64,000 bases of DNA from Prochlorococcus sp. AG-347-M23. GTDB lineage: Bacteria; Cyanobacteriota; Cyanobacteriia; PCC-6307; Cyanobiaceae. How positions within the stretch are numbered: position 1 is the first letter of the stretch; the number at the start of each line of letters is the position of its first letter. A model generated the notes under the pieces. The model saw nothing but the letters and a program-made list of their open reading frames with translations, was not told the origin of the DNA and searched no databases. Positions 36,701 to 46,843 of this stretch are shown here, piece by piece. The stretch lies in assembly GCA_003278855.1 (NCBI GenBank), contig QCCU01000007.1:1-64000 (forward strand). Direction: 5' to 3'. The position numbers were made by a program, and so were the translations under genes.

Positions 36701-38304
36701 GGAGGATTAGTAACTTGTGCAAATCTTTGCTTAAAGTAGTCGTATAAAATATGTGGCTTAGATGAAAGAACTGCTAAGGGGATGTCGTCGCCCATGCAAT
36801 AAGTAGGCTCTTTAGCTAATGAAGCCATTGAATCTAAGATAAGGTCATTATCTTCCGCTGAAAACCCGTATGCAGTTTGTTGTTGCAACAACTCAAGGTC
36901 TTTTAGTTTGCAGTCTTTGACCCATTCATTATTTTCAATTTTTATAGTTCTATTATTGAGAAGATTTTTATAATCATGCCTTTGTGCAGCTTCAGATTTT
37001 ACTTCCCAATTTCTTAGGATTCTATTCTGATGAAAATCAACTGCTAACATTTGTCCTGGTCCTAATCGACCTTTTTCTATTACTCTTTCTTCTTCAAGAT
37101 CTACTACTCCTGTTTCAGAACCCATTATTACAAAACCATCGTTTGTAATTGAATATCTTGCTGGTCTTAGGCCATTTCTATCAAGCGTTGCCCCGACAAA
37201 ATTTCCATCAGCAAATACAAGGAGTGCTGGACCATCCCAAGCTTCTTGTAGGCTTGCAGAATATTCATAAAAAGCTTTTATATACTCTCTCTCCTCAAGT
37301 TCTGGTTGATCTCTAAATGCTTCAGGAACAAGTTTTAATAATGAGTCAGTAATGGGCTGACCTGAACGAATATTGATTTCAAGGGTTGCATCAAGATTTG
37401 ATGAATCACTTTTGTTTACATCTACAATAGGTTTAATTTCATTAGATAACTCTCCCCAAAAATCATCTATATGTGTTTCTGAAGCTTTAGCCCAATTAAT
37501 ATTTCCTAAGAGAGTATTTATTTCGCCATTATGACCCAAAAATCTCATGGGCTGAGCTAGTGGCCATTTTGGAAGCGTATTAGTACTAAATCTTCGATGA
37601 TAAACAGAAAATGAAACTTTAAAACTTTCTTCTTTAAGATCTTTATAAAACTCGGATAATATTTCAGAGCGGACCATACCCTTATAAACAACTGTTTGAG
37701 AACTTAGTGAGGCAAAATAAAATTCACAATCTCCAACATCGTTTTTGAAAGTTTCTCTTATTTTTTTCTCAATTCTTTTCCTTAATTGAAATAAAAGCCT
37801 TTCAACATCCTTATGATCTTTTTTATCTATATATAAAATCCACTGACAGATGAATGGAGCATTTGCTTTAGCTAAAGGACCTAAGATTTCATTATTAACG
37901 GGTACTGTTCTCCAAGATGTTTTGTTGATTTTTAATTTTTCTGCCTCTTCATCACATATTGATTTACATATTTCAATTTTTTCTTTTTTATTAGGCATAA
38001 AAACCATGCCTAAACCTCTATTACATTCTTGAGTATTTTTTAGATTAATTTTCTCTTCTAGATATCCCCATGGAATTGAACACAAAATGCCTGCTCCATC
38101 TCCTGAGTCACTATCTCCTCCACAACCTCCTCTATGCTCCATGCAGTTGAGGCCCTTTAGAGATTGTTTAAGGATCCAGTTGCTTTCTATACCTTCAATA
38201 TTTGCTACGAAACCAACTCCACACGCATCTTTCTCCCCAATTATTCCATTTGGGGAATAACTATCTTGATATGGGCCAACGATTCTTTTGATACTCTCTC
38301 CCAT
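33733..38304 (-). CDS. gltB: Ferredoxin-dependent glutamate synthase, large subunit
   Basis: At 1523 residues it has the full length of the ferredoxin-dependent enzyme (GlsF type). The glutaminase domain begins at a probable mature N-terminal Cys28 after a 27-residue propeptide (GEKDACGVGFVANIEG). FMN-domain features include GGKSNSGEGGEDPARF and VKLVSEIGIGTIAAGV. The 3Fe-4S ligands are CX5CX4C in CIMARVCHTNKCPVGVATQ. The C-terminal GXGXG beta-helix is at the end (GGKVVILGSTGRNIGAGMTG). It makes two glutamates from glutamine and 2-oxoglutarate, with reduced ferredoxin. Confidence 0.97.
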   Translation of the reverse strand: MGESIKRIVGPYQDSYSPNGIIGEKDACGVGFVANIEGIESNWILKQSLKGLNCMEHRGGCGGDSDSGDGAGILCSIPWGYLEEKINLKNTQECNRGLGMVFMPNKKEKIEICKSICDEEAEKLKINKTSWRTVPVNNEILGPLAKANAPFICQWILYIDKKDHKDVERLLFQLRKRIEKKIRETFKNDVGDCEFYFASLSSQTVVYKGMVRSEILSEFYKDLKEESFKVSFSVYHRRFSTNTLPKWPLAQPMRFLGHNGEINTLLGNINWAKASETHIDDFWGELSNEIKPIVDVNKSDSSNLDATLEINIRSGQPITDSLLKLVPEAFRDQPELEEREYIKAFYEYSASLQEAWDGPALLVFADGNFVGATLDRNGLRPARYSITNDGFVIMGSETGVVDLEEERVIEKGRLGPGQMLAVDFHQNRILRNWEVKSEAAQRHDYKNLLNNRTIKIENNEWVKDCKLKDLELLQQQTAYGFSAEDNDLILDSMASLAKEPTYCMGDDIPLAVLSSKPHILYDYFKQRFAQVTNPPIDPLREKLVMSLEMHLGERCTPFEIKDAKPFIHLQSPILNEEELISIKKSKIKSKTISSLFDLEEGIQGLENQLKLICKQSELSINEGCSLIIISDKGINPKKTFIPPLLAVGAIHHYLLKKEIRLKASLIIETGQCWSTHHLACLIGYGVSAVCPWLTFEAGRHWLKHPKTQKLIDSKKINPLSIVDVQENIKKALEDGLRKILSKIGISLLSSYHGAQIFEAVGLGSDLIKIAFDGTTSRIAGITLKELTNETLSIHTKAYPEIDLKKLEFLGFVQFRNNGEYHSNNPEMSKVLHSAVKQGPGYDHFETYKKLISNRPTTSLRDLLTINSKRKSIPLEEVESVESICKRFCTGGMSLGALSREAHEVLAVAMNRIGGKSNSGEGGEDPARFNVLNDIDENTQSATLPFIKGLKNGDTACSAIKQIASGRFGVTPEYLRSGKQLEIKMAQGAKPGEGGQLPGPKVDSYIAKLRNSKPGVALISPPPHHDIYSIEDLAQLIHDLHQVHPKAKVSVKLVSEIGIGTIAAGVSKANADVIQISGHDGGTGASPLSSIKHAGLPWELGVAEVHKSLLENNLRERVILRTDGGLKTGWDVVIAALLGAEEYGFGSVAMIAEGCIMARVCHTNKCPVGVATQKEELRKRFKGIPENVVNFFLYIAEEVRQIMSSIGVSNMEELIGNREFLSARNIDLPKTSNIDLSSLINEHSTPDRSWLKHIKTAHSNGSVLEDKFLSDTKFIDSIKNHEILTKEIEIKNTDRSVCAKISGEIAELHGNTGFNGELNLNFKGYAGQSFGAFLLKGMNVQLIGEANDYVCKGMNGGILTIIPPKINEISSEQVILGNTCLYGATGGKLFALGKSGERFAVRNSGATAVTEGAGDHCCEYMTGGKVVILGSTGRNIGAGMTGGIAFIIDENNDLSNKVNKEIVSIHQITSSKQENILLEIIREYQAKTNSIKAAKILENWSYFKSTFKLIVPPSEKEMLDIKKM

Positions 38305-38403
38305 AGATTATTTAATTCTATTTAGTTATTTATGTATACCTATTATAAAAATAAATATGAAAATAAATCTAAAGATAATGAATATTTACCAAATAATTTT
38401 AAT

Positions 38404-38466
38404 TTGACAAATTTTAAAAAAAATATAATTAAAAACTTTTAGTTAGTGCTCTTAAAAGGTTATGAT
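38404..38466 (+). promoter_or_regulatory. Weak promoter candidates for the str operon
   Basis: TTGACA (38404-38409) and TATAAT (38424-38429) are near-perfect hexamers but only 14 bases apart, so this pair is doubtful. TATGAT (38461-38466), about 35 bases before the rpsL ATG, matches the -10 seen before rpsT but has no good -35. The spacer from 38305 to 38500 must also hold the gltB promoter. No GTA-N8-TAC (NtcA-type) site was found in it. Confidence 0.3.
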
Positions 38467-38500
38467 GGTTAAAAGTTTATTTTTATCTAAGTTTTAATAG

Positions 38501-38875
38501 ATGCCCACCATCTCACAATTAGTAGGTTCAGAAAGAAAACGTCTGACAAAGAAAACAAAATCTCCTGCATTAAAAGCTTGCCCTGAAAGAAGAGGGGTAT
38601 GTACAAGAGTCTATACATCAACACCTAAAAAACCTAATTCAGCTTTGAGAAAAGTTGCTAGGGTTAGATTAACTTCTGGTTTCGAAGTAACTGCTTATAT
38701 TCCTGGTATTGGACATAATCTGCAAGAACATTCTGTAGTACTGCTTAGGGGTGGAAGAGTAAAGGATTTACCAGGAGTTAGATATCATATAATAAGAGGA
38801 ACTTTAGATACGGCTGGAGTCAAAGATAGACGTCAATCCAGATCTAAGTATGGAGCAAAAGCTCCAAAAGATTAA
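38501..38875 (+). CDS. rpsL: 30S ribosomal protein S12
   Basis: The 124-residue S12 starts [20 protein letters not shown]. It has the decoding-centre loops [19 protein letters not shown] and [13 protein letters not shown], the latter around the aspartate that is often methylthiolated. It is the first gene of the str operon, which here extends to rpsJ. Confidence 0.97.
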   Translation: MPTISQLVGSERKRLTKKTKSPALKACPERRGVCTRVYTSTPKKPNSALRKVARVRLTSGFEVTAYIPGIGHNLQEHSVVLLRGGRVKDLPGVRYHIIRGTLDTAGVKDRRQSRSKYGAKAPKD

Positions 38876-38901
38876 TTTTGTAAACATTATTTTTTTTAAA
38901 C

Positions 38902-39372
38902 ATGTCCCGTCGTAATGCAGCAGTAAAAAGACCAGTCCTGCCTGATCCTCAATTTAATAGTCGTCTTGCTTCAATGATGATTTCTCGATTAATGAAGCAT
39001 GGTAAAAAATCTACAGCACAAAGAATATTGTCTGATGCGTTTTCTTTAATAAGTGAGAGAACAGGAGGGAATGCAGTGGAATTATTCGAAACAGCTGTAA
39101 AAAATGCTACTCCTCTTGTCGAGGTGAGAGCTAGAAGAGTTGGTGGTGCAACATATCAAGTACCTATGGAAGTTCGCCAAGAGAGGGGTACGGCTATGGC
39201 ATTAAGATGGCTTGTTACATTCTCAAGAGCAAGAAATGGCAAGAGTATGTCCCAAAAACTTGCTGGTGAGTTAATGGATGCTGCAAATGAAACTGGTAGT
39301 TCCGTTAAAAAAAGAGAAGATACACATAAAATGGCAGAAGCTAATAAAGCTTTTGCACATTACAGATATTAA
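38902..39372 (+). CDS. rpsG: 30S ribosomal protein S7
   Basis: The 156-residue S7 starts [20 protein letters not shown] and has [21 protein letters not shown]. It nucleates assembly of the 30S head. In E. coli S7 represses the operon by binding the rpsL-rpsG gap; here that gap has 26 bases with no clear structure, so that control is unlikely at the same place. Confidence 0.97.
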
Positions 39373-39468
39373 TTTCATCAAAAGGTACTTAAGTAGTTTA
39401 TTATTATTAAAGTTTGCTTTTAGAGTGAACTACACTTATCAAAAATTATTTTATTTGGAGCTTTAAAA

Positions 39469-41544
39469 TTGGCACGCGACTTTCCCCTAGAACGAGTAAG
39501 GAATATAGGTATAGCCGCTCATATTGACGCAGGTAAGACAACAACAACTGAAAGAATTTTGTTTTATTCAGGTGTAGTCCATAAGATAGGAGAGGTTCAT
39601 GATGGTGCTGCTGTAACAGATTGGATGGCTCAAGAAAGAGAAAGAGGAATAACTATTACTGCTGCTGCAATATCTACTAGTTGGCAAGATCACAGGATTA
39701 ATATTATTGATACTCCTGGACACGTTGATTTTACTATTGAAGTTGAAAGATCGATGCGTGTGTTGGATGGAGTCATAGCTGTATTTTGCGCAGTTGGTGG
39801 GGTTCAGCCTCAATCCGAAACGGTTTGGCGTCAAGCAGATAGATACTCTGTTCCAAGAATGGTTTTTGTTAATAAAATGGACAGAACTGGTGCTGATTTT
39901 TTAAAGGTTAATAAGCAAATTAAAGATCGACTTAAGGCAAATGCACTTCCAATCCAATTACCTATTGGGGCTGAAGGTGATCTCACAGGTATTATTGATT
40001 TAGTAGCCAACAAAGCATATCTCTACAAAAACGATTTAGGTACTGATATCGAAGAAGCCCCAATTCCATCTGACATGGAAAAGGAAGCTTCTGACTGGAG
40101 ATTTAAGTTAATGGAAAGTGTTGCAGAAAATGATGAAGAGTTAATAGAAATATTTCTCGAAACAGGAGAACTATCTGAAGATCAACTTAAAAAAGGTATC
40201 AGAGAAGGGGTTTTAAAACATGGATTGGTTCCAGTATTATGCGGTTCAGCCTTTAAGAATAAAGGTGTCCAACTTGTACTAGATGCTGTAGTTGATTACT
40301 TGCCAGCTCCAGTTGATGTGAAACCAATACAAGGTGTGCTACCCAGTGGTAAAGAAGATGTTAGACCTTCAGATGATAATGCCCCTTTCAGTGCATTAGC
40401 TTTCAAAGTAATGTCAGATCCCTATGGAAAATTAACTTTCGTAAGAATGTATTCGGGTGTTCTTTCAAAAGGAAGTTATGTAATGAATTCCACAAAGGAT
40501 GCTAAAGAGAGAATTTCTAGATTAGTCATCCTTAAGGCTGATGAAAGAGAGGAGGTTGATGAATTAAGGGCTGGGGATTTAGGAGCTGTTTTAGGTCTTA
40601 AAAATACAACAACTGGCGACACTTTGTGTAATACAGAAGATCCAATAGTTTTGGAGACATTGTTTATCCCTGAACCAGTTATCTCAGTGGCTGTTGAGCC
40701 CAAAACTAAAGGTGATATGGAAAAATTATCAAAAGCTTTAACCGCTTTGTCTGAAGAGGATCCAACCTTTAGGGTAAGCACAGATCCTGAGACTAATCAA
40801 ACTGTCATAGCAGGTATGGGTGAATTGCACTTAGAAATTCTTGTTGACAGGATGTTAAGGGAATTTAAAGTGGAAGCAAATATAGGAGCTCCGCAAGTTT
40901 CATATAGAGAAACTATTAGGTCTAGTTCTAAAGGTGAAGGTAAATATGCAAGACAAACTGGAGGTAAAGGTCAGTATGGTCATGTAATTATTGAAATGGA
41001 ACCTGCTGAAGTTGGTAAAGGTTTTGAATTTGTAAACAAAATTGTAGGTGGAGCTGTTCCAAAAGAGTATATTGGTCCTGCATCTAATGGAATGAAAGAG
41101 ACGTGCGAATCTGGTGTTCTTGCCGGTTATCCACTCATTGATGTAAAAGTAACACTAGTCGATGGTTCATTCCACGATGTAGACTCATCTGAAATGGCCT
41201 TCAAAATTGCAGGTTCCATGGCTTTTAAAGACGGGGTTAAAAAATGCAATCCTGTCCTTTTAGAGCCTATGATGAAAGTTGAGGTCGAAAGTCCTGACGA
41301 CTTTCTTGGATCTGTAATTGGTGATCTCTCTTCCAGAAGAGGTCAAGTAGAAGGACAATCTGTCGATGATGGATTGTCTAAGGTACAGGCCAAAGTGCCC
41401 TTAGCCGAAATGTTCGGTTATGCCACTCAACTCCGATCAATGACTCAAGGTCGGGGTATATTCTCAATGGAGTTCGCAAATTATGAGGAAGTTCCTCGTA
41501 ATGTTGCTGAAGCTATCATTTCCAAGAATCAGGGCAACTCCTGA
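39469..41544 (+). CDS. fusA: Elongation factor G
   Basis: The 691-residue translocase begins at TTG 39469 ([20 protein letters not shown]). GTPase motifs are [15 protein letters not shown] (G1), [16 protein letters not shown] (G3) and NKMDRTGAD (G4). EF-G drives tRNA-mRNA movement and ribosome recycling. The 96-base gap before it is wide for this operon and holds a GTAGTT/AACTAC repeat (39393-39398/39428-39433). GGAG precedes the TTG. Confidence 0.97.
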   Translation: MARDFPLERVRNIGIAAHIDAGKTTTTERILFYSGVVHKIGEVHDGAAVTDWMAQERERGITITAAAISTSWQDHRINIIDTPGHVDFTIEVERSMRVLDGVIAVFCAVGGVQPQSETVWRQADRYSVPRMVFVNKMDRTGADFLKVNKQIKDRLKANALPIQLPIGAEGDLTGIIDLVANKAYLYKNDLGTDIEEAPIPSDMEKEASDWRFKLMESVAENDEELIEIFLETGELSEDQLKKGIREGVLKHGLVPVLCGSAFKNKGVQLVLDAVVDYLPAPVDVKPIQGVLPSGKEDVRPSDDNAPFSALAFKVMSDPYGKLTFVRMYSGVLSKGSYVMNSTKDAKERISRLVILKADEREEVDELRAGDLGAVLGLKNTTTGDTLCNTEDPIVLETLFIPEPVISVAVEPKTKGDMEKLSKALTALSEEDPTFRVSTDPETNQTVIAGMGELHLEILVDRMLREFKVEANIGAPQVSYRETIRSSSKGEGKYARQTGGKGQYGHVIIEMEPAEVGKGFEFVNKIVGGAVPKEYIGPASNGMKETCESGVLAGYPLIDVKVTLVDGSFHDVDSSEMAFKIAGSMAFKDGVKKCNPVLLEPMMKVEVESPDDFLGSVIGDLSSRRGQVEGQSVDDGLSKVQAKVPLAEMFGYATQLRSMTQGRGIFSMEFANYEEVPRNVAEAIISKNQGNS

Positions 41545-41589
41545 TCTCTAAACTAAAACACTCTTAAACCCTCGATTCTTTAATTCAAA

Positions 41590-42789
41590 ATGGCTCGCGA
41601 GAAGTTCGAAAGAAACAAACCACATGTCAACATAGGTACTATTGGCCATGTTGATCATGGAAAAACAACACTAACAGCTGCTATTACAAATGTATTAGCT
41701 AAAAAAGGTCAAGCTCAAGCTCAAGACTATGGAGACATTGATGGTGCTCCTGAAGAAAGAGAACGTGGCATTACCATTAATACAGCTCATGTTGAATATG
41801 AAACTGAAGGAAGACATTATGCTCATGTCGATTGTCCAGGACATGCTGACTATGTGAAAAACATGATCACAGGGGCCGCCCAAATGGATGGAGCTATTCT
41901 AGTTTGCGCAGCTACAGATGGCCCTATGGCTCAAACAAAAGAGCATATTCTATTAGCTAAACAGGTTGGAGTTCCTGCTCTTGTAGTTGCTCTCAATAAG
42001 TGCGATATGGTCGACGACGAGGAAATTATTGAACTTGTCGAAATGGAAATTAGGGAACTTTTAGATAGTTATGACTTCCCCGGAGATGACATTCCCATAG
42101 TTCAAGTTTCAGGTTTAAAAGCTCTCGAAGGCGATTCTACTTGGGAATCAAAGATCGAAGAGTTAATGAAAGCAGTTGATGCTAGCATTCCCGAACCAGA
42201 AAGAGAAGTTGATAAACCTTTCTTGATGGCGGTTGAAGATGTTTTCTCGATTACTGGTAGAGGAACTGTTGCTACTGGAAGAATTGAGAGAGGTAAAGTT
42301 AAGGTTGGAGAAGAAGTAGAAATAGTTGGAATAAGAGATACAAGATTAACAACTGTTACTGGAGTTGAAATGTTCCGAAAACTTCTTGACGAAGGTATGG
42401 CTGGTGATAATGTTGGTTTACTTTTAAGGGGTGTCCAGAAAGAAGATATTGAGAGAGGAATGGTTCTTGTAAAGAAAGGATCTATTACTCCTCATACTAA
42501 GTTCGAAGGAGAAGTTTATGTTCTCAAAAAAGAAGAGGGCGGAAGACATACTCCTTTCTTTGCAGGATATAGGCCTCAGTTTTACATCAGAACAACTGAT
42601 GTGACAGGTCAAATAACCGCATTTACCTCAGATGATGGCTCTAATGTTGAAATGGTTATGCCAGGAGACAGAATTAAGATGACTGGAGAATTAATTTGCC
42701 CAGTAGCTATTGAACAAGGTATGCGATTCGCCATACGTGAAGGTGGACGTACTATCGGTGCTGGAGTTGTTTCTAAAATTCTCAAATAA
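41590..42789 (+). CDS. tufA: Elongation factor Tu
   Basis: The 399-residue EF-Tu has [14 protein letters not shown] (G1), [34 protein letters not shown] (G3) and [10 protein letters not shown] (G4). It carries aminoacyl-tRNA to the A site. It is the only tuf copy in this window, in the usual place behind fusA. Its 3' flank holds a strong hairpin before rpsJ. Confidence 0.97.
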   Translation: MAREKFERNKPHVNIGTIGHVDHGKTTLTAAITNVLAKKGQAQAQDYGDIDGAPEERERGITINTAHVEYETEGRHYAHVDCPGHADYVKNMITGAAQMDGAILVCAATDGPMAQTKEHILLAKQVGVPALVVALNKCDMVDDEEIIELVEMEIRELLDSYDFPGDDIPIVQVSGLKALEGDSTWESKIEELMKAVDASIPEPEREVDKPFLMAVEDVFSITGRGTVATGRIERGKVKVGEEVEIVGIRDTRLTTVTGVEMFRKLLDEGMAGDNVGLLLRGVQKEDIERGMVLVKKGSITPHTKFEGEVYVLKKEEGGRHTPFFAGYRPQFYIRTTDVTGQITAFTSDDGSNVEMVMPGDRIKMTGELICPVAIEQGMRFAIREGGRTIGAGVVSKILK

Positions 42790-42842
42790 TAAACTTGAAT
42801 TTTAAAAATTTAACCTCAATCATCTAAAATATGTTTATGGAT

Positions 42843-42866
42843 AGGGTCATTTTAGTTAATGACCCT
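42843..42866 (+). promoter_or_regulatory. Strong hairpin between tufA and rpsJ
   Basis: AGGGTCATT (42843-42851) pairs perfectly with AATGACCCT (42858-42866) across a six-base loop. No T-run follows, so it is not a standard terminator. It ends 22 bases before the rpsJ ATG. It could act as an mRNA processing or stability element that separates tufA from rpsJ output, or as a translational operator. Confidence 0.5.
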
Positions 42867-42888
42867 TCACTAAAAGTTATTTGAAACT

Positions 42889-43209
42889 ATGACTGCATCA
42901 ATTGCACAACAAAAAATAAGAATAAGGCTCAAAGCATTTGATAGAAGAATGCTTGATTTATCATGCGACAAAATAATCCAAACTGCTGATACTACCTCTG
43001 CCTCAGCGATTGGTCCTATACCTTTACCTACAAAAAGAAAGATTTATTGTGTACTAAGATCACCACATGTTGATAAAGATTCTAGAGAGCATTTTGAAAC
43101 AAGAACGCATCGAAGAATAATAGATATCTACAGTCCTTCTGCAAAAACTATTGATGCTTTAATGAAACTAGACCTCCCTAGTGGTGTAGATATAGAAGTT
43201 AAACTTTAA
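42889..43209 (+). CDS. rpsJ: 30S ribosomal protein S10
   Basis: The 106-residue S10 ([20 protein letters not shown], then [19 protein letters not shown]) lies behind tufA rather than in front of rplC, the arrangement seen in cyanobacteria. S10 acts in the 30S head and, as NusE, in transcription antitermination with NusB. Downstream there are 56 bases before the LON-domain gene. Confidence 0.97.
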   Translation: MTASIAQQKIRIRLKAFDRRMLDLSCDKIIQTADTTSASAIGPIPLPTKRKIYCVLRSPHVDKDSREHFETRTHRRIIDIYSPSAKTIDALMKLDLPSGVDIEVKL

Positions 43210-43265
43210 TAAATCCCGAAACCGCCCTAAATTGATTAGTATAAAAAAAATGTAATGAGGTTTAA

Positions 43266-43922
43266 ATGGGAGAACTCTCTGTAAGGGAATTACCTTTATT
43301 TCCTTTGCCAGAGGTAGTTCTTTTTCCTCAAGAAGTATTGCCTTTACATATTTTTGAATCGAGATATAGGATTATGCTCCAATCTGTACTTGAAAGTGAT
43401 TCTATGTTTGGAGTGATTAAGTGGGATCCAACTACTAAAAGTATGGCTAACGTGGGATGTTGCGCACAAATTTTAAAACATCAAACTGCAGAGGATGGGA
43501 GAAGTAATATTATTACTCTCGGTCAACAAAGATTTCAAGTCTTAGAAATTACCCGTTCGACACCATTTTGTTCCGCTATGGTTAGTTGGATTAGTGATGA
43601 TAATATTGATGACTTTCAAAAATTAGATTCTCTAAAAGATTCAGTAAAAGAAGCACTTAGTGATGTAATTAATTTAACGAGTAAATTGACTAATACTAAG
43701 AAAAATCTACCTGATAAATTACCTGACAACCCAATGGATTTATCATTTTGGATAGGAGCTCATTTGGGCGGTCCTGTTGCGGAAGAACAGCAAAGACTTC
43801 TTGAGGAGAGAAATACTTTTACCCGTTTGCAAAGAGAATATGAAATGCTTGATCATACAAGAAAACAACTTGCTGCAAGAACAGCATTGAAAGAGAGTTT
43901 TCCTGATATTAAAGAAAATTGA
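43266..43922 (+). CDS. LON N-terminal (substrate-binding) domain protein
   Basis: The 218-residue protein consists of the Lon N-domain only: RELPLFPLPEVVLFPQEVLP at residues 6-25, LHIFESRYRIMLQSVLESD, then a helical bundle to the end. No AAA or protease part follows, because a different gene starts right after the stop. Such stand-alone domains are widespread in cyanobacteria and resemble CRBN-like binding domains. The target is unknown. It is directly adjacent to the methyltransferase gene (TGA then ATG), so the two are cotranscribed. Confidence 0.87.
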   Translation: MGELSVRELPLFPLPEVVLFPQEVLPLHIFESRYRIMLQSVLESDSMFGVIKWDPTTKSMANVGCCAQILKHQTAEDGRSNIITLGQQRFQVLEITRSTPFCSAMVSWISDDNIDDFQKLDSLKDSVKEALSDVINLTSKLTNTKKNLPDKLPDNPMDLSFWIGAHLGGPVAEEQQRLLEERNTFTRLQREYEMLDHTRKQLAARTALKESFPDIKEN

Positions 43923-44858
43923 ATGTTTGAGTTATTATCCCCTTTTTTTTTATTAGTTTTATTCTTTCTAGTCCTAGCACTAATATGGAGAAATAATGCT
44001 AGAAAATATATTTCTTCCGGTACAGTAGCTTCTGCATATGATGCTTGGACCCAGGATAAATTACTTGAGAGATTATGGGGAGAACATATACATTTGGGTT
44101 TTTATCCTTCAGGGAAAAAAAATATTGATTTTAGAAAGGCTAAAGTTCAGTTTGTTCATGAATTAGTCAAATGGAGTGGTTTAGATAAATTACCAAAAGG
44201 TTCCAGAATACTTGATGTAGGTTGTGGAATAGGGGGAAGTTCTAGGATTCTTGCAGAATATTATGGGTTTAATGTAACTGGTATCACAATTAGTTCGGCC
44301 CAAGTTAAAAGAGCAAGAGAACTTACGCCTCATGGGCTAAATTGCAACTTCCAAGTTATGGATGCTTTGGATTTGAAATTTGAAGATGGATCATTTGATG
44401 CCGTCTGGAGTGTTGAGGCTGGAGCACACATGAATGATAAAACAAGGTTTGCAGATGAAATGCTTAGAACTCTAAGACCTGGAGGATATTTCGCGTTGGC
44501 TGATTGGAACTCAAGAGATCTCGGTGCTTACCCCCCATCATTTTTTGAAAAGTTGGTTCTTAAACAATTACTTGAACAATGGGTACATCCTAATTTTATT
44601 AGTATTAATGAATTTAGTAACATTCTTAGAACTAACGAAAATAGTTCGGGAATAGTTATTTCTGAAAATTGGAATTCCTATACAAATCCTTCATGGTACG
44701 ACTCCATTATTGAAGGTATTCGAAGACCCTTCGTAATTTTGTCACTCGGCCCATTTGCGATAGTGAAGTCGATTAGAGAGATTCCAACAATACTTCTAAT
44801 GAATTGGGCATTTAGAAAAGGTTTAATGGAGTTTGGAGTTTATAAATGTAGAGGATAA
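43923..44858 (+). CDS. Membrane-anchored SAM methyltransferase, probably methyl-phytylbenzoquinol methyltransferase
   Basis: The 311-residue protein has an N-terminal membrane segment (LLSPFFLLVLFFLVLALIW, residues 4-22), then a class I SAM domain: ILDVGCGIGGSSRILAEYYG at about residues 97-116 and VWSVEAGAHMNDK later. The overall plan matches the cyanobacterial enzyme of tocopherol/plastoquinone synthesis that methylates 2-methyl-6-phytylbenzoquinol. A gamma-tocopherol or other quinol methyltransferase role is the alternative. It sits in a two-gene unit with the LON-domain gene. Confidence 0.75.
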   Translation: MFELLSPFFLLVLFFLVLALIWRNNARKYISSGTVASAYDAWTQDKLLERLWGEHIHLGFYPSGKKNIDFRKAKVQFVHELVKWSGLDKLPKGSRILDVGCGIGGSSRILAEYYGFNVTGITISSAQVKRARELTPHGLNCNFQVMDALDLKFEDGSFDAVWSVEAGAHMNDKTRFADEMLRTLRPGGYFALADWNSRDLGAYPPSFFEKLVLKQLLEQWVHPNFISINEFSNILRTNENSSGIVISENWNSYTNPSWYDSIIEGIRRPFVILSLGPFAIVKSIREIPTILLMNWAFRKGLMEFGVYKCRG

Positions 44859-44859
44859 A

Positions 44860-45705
44860 TTAATCTAGTTCAACATTTTCAGAAAAATAATTTCCAAAGT
44901 CTACAAAATTCTTGCAAAGTGGTTTTAGCTTATTTTTTAATTCAAGGAGATTTTTAATGTTATTTTGATTATTGATTTCTAAATCAACATAAATTATGTA
45001 TTCTCCTAATTCTCTTTTTGAAGGTCTCGATTCAATTTTACTCATATTAAACCCAAAATCTGCAATATAATTTATTGCTTTAAGCAAAGCACCAGGCTTA
45101 TTTGAAATTAATGAGAAAGCAAAACTGGCAATATTAGCTAAATTTGAATTTGATTCCCTGCTCAATAAAACAAATCTAGTGCAATTGCCTGGCACATCAT
45201 TAATAGGAAAGGCTAATTCTTTCAGTCCTTTGATTTGAATTAGCGATTTTGAACCGATAGCAGCTCTAAATTTACTCCCCTTGATCATATTGACAGCTTC
45301 TGATGTTGAATTTGTTGGAAGAGGAATTGCATTTGGAAGATTCTCAGATAACCATTCTGAACATTGAGCTAATGCTTGAGGATGAGATAATACTTCTGAA
45401 ATGCTAGAAAGTTCTCCATCACTAATTAATGCATGTTTGATAGGTAAAACAATTGCTTTATTTATAAGAATTTCAGGAAATTTCCAAAGGGCATCTAGAG
45501 TAGCTGTAACTCCCCCTTCTACAGAATTTTCTATAGGGACTACAGCAGCATCACAATTGTTGTACGCTATTGATTTAATGACCGAATGTAACCCATTACA
45601 TGGTACAAATATAGGTGTCTGAAAATTGGCAAGCTTTGATAATATATGGGCTGCTTTTTCTGCGTATGTTCCTTGAGGACCTAAATATGCAACTTGTTTG
45701 CGCAT
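44860..45705 (-). CDS. pheA: Prephenate dehydratase
   Basis: The 281-residue monofunctional enzyme of phenylalanine synthesis has YLGPQGTYAEKAAHIL at its N-terminus, IPIENSVEGGVTATLD, the catalytic TRF motif in GNCTRFVLLS (about residues 166-175), and an ACT domain with the phenylalanine-binding KIESRPSKRELGEY. There is no fused chorismate mutase. Its stop abuts the end of the convergent methyltransferase gene. Confidence 0.95.
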   Translation of the reverse strand: MRKQVAYLGPQGTYAEKAAHILSKLANFQTPIFVPCNGLHSVIKSIAYNNCDAAVVPIENSVEGGVTATLDALWKFPEILINKAIVLPIKHALISDGELSSISEVLSHPQALAQCSEWLSENLPNAIPLPTNSTSEAVNMIKGSKFRAAIGSKSLIQIKGLKELAFPINDVPGNCTRFVLLSRESNSNLANIASFAFSLISNKPGALLKAINYIADFGFNMSKIESRPSKRELGEYIIYVDLEINNQNNIKNLLELKNKLKPLCKNFVDFGNYFSENVELD

Positions 45706-45757
45706 GATTAATTGTAAAAAAAAGAGAGATCAAATAAGCATTGGAGGAATATAGAAC

Positions 45758-46276
45758 ATGCTATTGTCTTTTGATGCTAAACAGAAACTCAAGCTTTCCG
45801 TAACACGTAATAAAGAATATCTTTCTAAATATCTTTTGGAAGAAGAAAGAGTTGTTGGAGCAATGCTTGACTCCAAGAAATTAGTACCAGAAGGAGTAGG
45901 TAGATATAAGTATACAGTAACAAGTTTTAAGGTTTTTCAATTAGATATTAACCCTGTTGTCTCAATTGCAGTAGAAAATAAAGATGGAATTTTAAAAATG
46001 AGTGCCCTTGAGAGTACATTGGATGGTTTGGGGATGATAGATGATTTTAATCTGATTTTGAAAGCAAATTTGGAAGCAACTGATATTGGTTTAGAAGGTG
46101 AGGCGCTTCTTGGGGTGTCTGTAAGCCAACCCCCTCTACTGAAGCTGGTACCAAAGAAAATTTTGGAATCTACTGGTCATTCGGTATTAAATGGGATTCT
46201 GTTGGGTATAAAGTCAAGGGTTCAGCAGCAACTCGTAAAAGATTTTTTAGATTGGTGTGAATTAAATAAGATTTGA
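45758..46276 (+). CDS. DUF1997 family protein
   Basis: The 172-residue protein ([20 protein letters not shown]; core [20 protein letters not shown]; end [20 protein letters not shown]) matches the DUF1997 family found in cyanobacteria and plastids. No function is assigned. The family looks like a lipid/hydrophobic-ligand fold, which is inference. Its 3' end overlaps the 3' end of the convergent rnhB by 15 bases, and it is divergent from pheA. Confidence 0.8.
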   Translation: MLLSFDAKQKLKLSVTRNKEYLSKYLLEEERVVGAMLDSKKLVPEGVGRYKYTVTSFKVFQLDINPVVSIAVENKDGILKMSALESTLDGLGMIDDFNLILKANLEATDIGLEGEALLGVSVSQPPLLKLVPKKILESTGHSVLNGILLGIKSRVQQQLVKDFLDWCELNKI

Positions 46277-46843
46277 TTTTTTTAAAAAACTTTTCCTATG
46301 AAGTTTAGTTATTCCATTTTTTTTGATTAATGAAAGATGCTCTCTTGTCCCATAACCTTTATTTTTAAATATCAAGTATCCTGAGTATTTTTTTTCTAAC
46401 CTCTCCATTAGATTGTCGCGAGAAACTTTGGCAACTATGCTTGCTGAAGCTATAGAGATAAACTTTGAGTCTCCAGATATTATGTTTTTTTGAATTCCCT
46501 GCCATGGCCTTAATAATAAGGGACCATCAATTATTAATTCAGATGGCTTTTTTTTTAATTTTTTTAAAGCTCTTATCATTGAAAGTTCTGTCGCTACCCT
46601 GATACCTAACTTATCTATTTCTCTGGCAGAAGATTGCCCAATTCCATAATCTGAAGAGAGTAATAAAATTTTTGGTAAAAGTAATTTTCTTTTGGTGGGA
46701 GTTAGTTTTTTACTATCTGTTACTCCAAATTGTTTTAAGATAAATTTATTTTTTTCAGTTAATACTACAGCTGCTGCAAAAACTGGACCAAAAATTGCTC
46801 CCCTTCCAACTTCATCTATTCCAACTTCGAAAACTTTATTCAA
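46262..46843 (-). CDS. rnhB: Ribonuclease HII
   Basis: The 193-residue enzyme removes RNA from RNA-DNA hybrids and single ribonucleotides. The catalytic DEDD set begins in [20 protein letters not shown] (residues 8-27), with LIIDGPLLL and [14 protein letters not shown] following. It overlaps the end of rne by eight bases and is thus the second gene of an rne-rnhB operon, an arrangement common in cyanobacteria. Confidence 0.95.
   Translation of the reverse strand: MNKVFEVGIDEVGRGAIFGPVFAAAVVLTEKNKFILKQFGVTDSKKLTPTKRKLLLPKILLLSSDYGIGQSSAREIDKLGIRVATELSMIRALKKLKKKPSELIIDGPLLLRPWQGIQKNIISGDSKFISIASASIVAKVSRDNLMERLEKKYSGYLIFKNKGYGTREHLSLIKKNGITKLHRKSFLKKSNLI

Noticed and set aside
38404-38429. 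TTGACA...TATAAT as a strong promoter for rpsL
   Set aside because: Both hexamers are nearly perfect, but the spacing is 14 bases, well below the usual 16-18. Listed only as a weak candidate.
39278-39466. Open frame between rpsG and fusA
   Set aside because: It overlaps rpsG in another frame, shows no family likeness or ribosome-binding site, and ends just before fusA, so it is a shadow frame.
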